Of a stretch of 64,000 nt of DNA, positions 62,515 through 64,000 are shown in pieces (position 1 is the stretch's first letter; the number at the start of each line of letters is the position of its first letter). The DNA comes from Uliginosibacterium sp. (GTDB lineage: Bacteria; Pseudomonadota; Gammaproteobacteria; Burkholderiales; Rhodocyclaceae). Made by a program: the position numbers and the translations under genes. The stretch lies in contig JADKDZ010000011.1 of the NCBI GenBank assembly GCA_016718265.1, forward strand, positions 1 to 64,000. The letters are read 5' to 3'. The notes beneath the pieces were generated by a model. That model worked only from the letters and a program-made list of their open reading frames with translations, searched no databases and was not told the origin of the DNA.

Positions 62515-63687
62515 ATGAAAGTCATTCCTGAAGTGGCGGCGACTGACGAGACCCTGAGGAGACTGCGCCAGCGCATTCACGCGCATCCCGAATTAGCCTA
62601 TGAAGAACATCTCACCTCGGCACTCGTCGCTGATTCCCTGCGCTCGTGGGGCATAGAGGTGCACTGCGGGATAGGTGGGACAGGCGTCGTAGGCGTTGTC
62701 CGCGCAGGAACGTCGTCGCGCATGATCGCCTTACGTGCTGACATGGACGCGCTGCCGATTGTCGAAGCGAACACGTTCGAACATCGATCGCGCGTGCCGG
62801 GTGTAATGCATGCCTGTGGTCACGATGGCCACACGGCCATGTTGCTTGGGGCTGCGGAGTATCTTGCTGCGACCCGCGCGTTCGATGGATCGGTCGTGCT
62901 GATATTTCAGCCCGCTGAAGAAGGCAAAGGAGGCGCCGCAGCAATGATAGCTGATGGCTTGTTCGAGCGGTTTCCGGTACAAGCCATATTTGGTCTGCAC
63001 AACTGGCCCGGGATGGAGGCTGGTCGTTTTGGTATTGCCCCGGGTCCCGTCATGGCCAGCGCGGATCGTTTTGATATCGTTGTGAGTGGAGATGGTGCGC
63101 ATGCGGCGATGCCGCATCAAGGTACCGATACGATTCTTGCTGGAGCGCAACTTGTGTCGGCGCTGCAACGTGTGACTGCTCGCGGCATTGATCCGCTGGA
63201 TTCGGCGGTACTCTCCGTGACCTCATTTCGGGGGGGAGATGCTTACAACGTGATGCCGGCCCGTGTTGACTTGTGCGGTACGGTTCGCGCTTTGAGCCAC
63301 ACAACACGCGACTTCGTGATCGCAAGCGTCCATAAGATCTGCGATGGAATCGCGCATGCAAACGACGTTCAGATCGATTTGTCGTGGCGTGGCGGGTATT
63401 ACCCGGCGACAGTCAATACTCTCCGTGAAGCGGAAATTTGTCGGCGCGCTGCGGAGAGCGTTGTCGGGGCGCCAGGGGTGGAATGGGCGCCGCCGCCCAG
63501 TATGGGGTCCGAAGACTTTTCATTTTTTCTGGCACACAAGCCTGGGTGCTACGTCTGGCTTGGGAACGGCCCAACGCAAGGGGGCTGTGTATTGCACAAT
63601 CCGGCGTACGACTTCAATGACGAGTTGCTGACGATTGGGGCGAGTTATTGGGTCCGACTGGCTGAATCCTTACTGAATAAGGTGTAG
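62515..63687 (+). CDS. M20D amidohydrolase (hippurate hydrolase / HipO type)
   Basis: A 390-residue cytosolic metallopeptidase. The ATG at 62515 gives MKVIPEVAATDETLRRLRQ; a TTG nine bases upstream is not favoured. Family blocks are RIHAHPELAYEEHLTS, ALRADMDALPIVEAN, the metal-binding HACGHDGHTAMLLG, LIFQPAEEGKGGAAAMI with the catalytic Glu pair, IFGLHNWPGMEAG and SMGSEDFSFF. Members remove acyl groups from amino acids (hippurate, N-acyl amino acids, IAA conjugates). Substrate cannot be set from sequence. The downstream lipoprotein gene starts 3 bases after its stop, so they may be co-transcribed. Confidence 0.92.
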   Translation: MKVIPEVAATDETLRRLRQRIHAHPELAYEEHLTSALVADSLRSWGIEVHCGIGGTGVVGVVRAGTSSRMIALRADMDALPIVEANTFEHRSRVPGVMHACGHDGHTAMLLGAAEYLAATRAFDGSVVLIFQPAEEGKGGAAAMIADGLFERFPVQAIFGLHNWPGMEAGRFGIAPGPVMASADRFDIVVSGDGAHAAMPHQGTDTILAGAQLVSALQRVTARGIDPLDSAVLSVTSFRGGDAYNVMPARVDLCGTVRALSHTTRDFVIASVHKICDGIAHANDVQIDLSWRGGYYPATVNTLREAEICRRAAESVVGAPGVEWAPPPSMGSEDFSFFLAHKPGCYVWLGNGPTQGGCVLHNPAYDFNDELLTIGASYWVRLAESLLNKV

Positions 63688-63690
63688 AAG

Positions 63691-64000
63691 ATGCGATTTT
63701 TTCTTTCGATATCGGTGCTGGCAGTCAGTGTGTTAGCAGGTTGCGCGTCACCAGGCAGTACATCGGGCGTGGCGTTGGATGGTACGCCTGGTATGTGTTA
63801 TCGCGACAGTTGCTGTGGACAAGCAAGCGCGCTGGCGTTTGCACCACACCGCCTTCGCTGCGAAGCCCTCGCGGCAGAGAAAACCGGGCTACTGCGTGAG
63901 GCAGAGAAAGGTTTTTCTGAGGTACTCCGACAGACGCGAACGCTTCCAGAGGAGAACCGTCGGGGTGCTCAGGAGGTGTTTTGCCTTGCCTTGATCGATG
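63691..64000 (+). CDS. Lipoprotein of unknown function, cut by the window end
   Basis: The ATG at 63691, 3 bases after the amidohydrolase stop, opens a frame that stays open to base 64000 (103 codons). MRFFLSISVLAVSVLAGCASPGS is a lipoprotein signal with lipobox LAGC at 16-19. The next part contains CYRDSCCGQA, then a helical stretch (ALAAEKTGLLREAEKGFSEVLRQTRTLPEENRR). The rest lies outside the window. Function not recognised. Confidence 0.7.
   Translation, partial: MRFFLSISVLAVSVLAGCASPGSTSGVALDGTPGMCYRDSCCGQASALAFAPHRLRCEALAAEKTGLLREAEKGFSEVLRQTRTLPEENRRGAQEVFCLALID

Noticed and set aside
1..64000. tRNA/rRNA genes, CRISPR arrays, integrases or attachment sites
   Set aside because: None was seen in the intergenic stretches or elsewhere by eye; a dedicated tRNA scan would be needed to exclude a cryptic one.

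Overview
The window reads as a chromosomal segment of a moderately GC-rich betaproteobacterium. The housekeeping blocks gyrA-pheA-hisC-tyrA-aroA-cmk-rpsA-ihfB-lapA-lapB and ftsK-lolA-rarA-serS, the ugd-hldE1-hldD-comEA series, and a polar-type flagellar cluster with a FleS/FleR pair all fit Betaproteobacteria. A Rhodocyclales-like member seems most likely, but that is inference and no marker such as rRNA lies in the window.

Region 1 (1-9781) is the right-hand part of a type VI secretion (T6SS) core cluster: tssM C-terminus, tagF, tssE, tssF, tssG, a divergent FHA gene, tssH/clpV, then a lipoprotein gene and an SGNH-hydrolase-like gene. Nearly every gene is recognisable over its full length but is broken by small indels. 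I count roughly 20 reading-frame changes over 9.8 kb and no large deletion. The remaining 54 kb shows no such lesions, apart from the transposase remnant. Region 2 (about 9858-10440) is that remnant: a degraded IS5-type transposase separating the decayed cluster from recQ.

Region 3 (10569-24310) holds recQ (minus), an exported nuclease-fold protein, an OmpA-family protein, ubiG, a CRP/FNR regulator, ftsK, lolA, rarA, a small hypothetical, serS and the bifunctional aas (minus). Region 4 (24618-36123) is a tightly packed aromatic-amino-acid and translation series: gyrA, pheA, hisC, tyrA, aroA, argS, cmk, rpsA, ihfB. Many of its junctions overlap or are only a few bases apart. serC is absent from its usual place between gyrA and pheA, and argS is inserted between aroA and cmk. 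Region 5 (36209-45014) is envelope biogenesis (lapA, lapB, ugd, hldE kinase part, hldD), then a ComEA-like protein, ferredoxin fdxA, an AddB-like nuclease without an adjacent AddA, and a small exported protein.

Region 6 (45140-57167) is flagellar. fliFGHIJKLMN runs leftward as one operon, and fleS-fleR-fliE diverges rightward, with a good sigma-54 promoter just before fliE. Region 7 (57550-64000) has an MTA/SAH-nucleosidase-family gene behind a 380-base leader, a 1205-residue lipoprotein with FN3 domains and a poly-serine linker, an M20 amidohydrolase, and the start of another lipoprotein cut by the window edge.

No tRNA, rRNA, CRISPR array, integrase or complete mobile element was seen. The most unusual items are the uniformly lesioned T6SS locus, its SGNH homologue with all three catalytic blocks substituted, the large lipoprotein of unassigned fold, and the split flagellar arrangement with its sigma-54 site.
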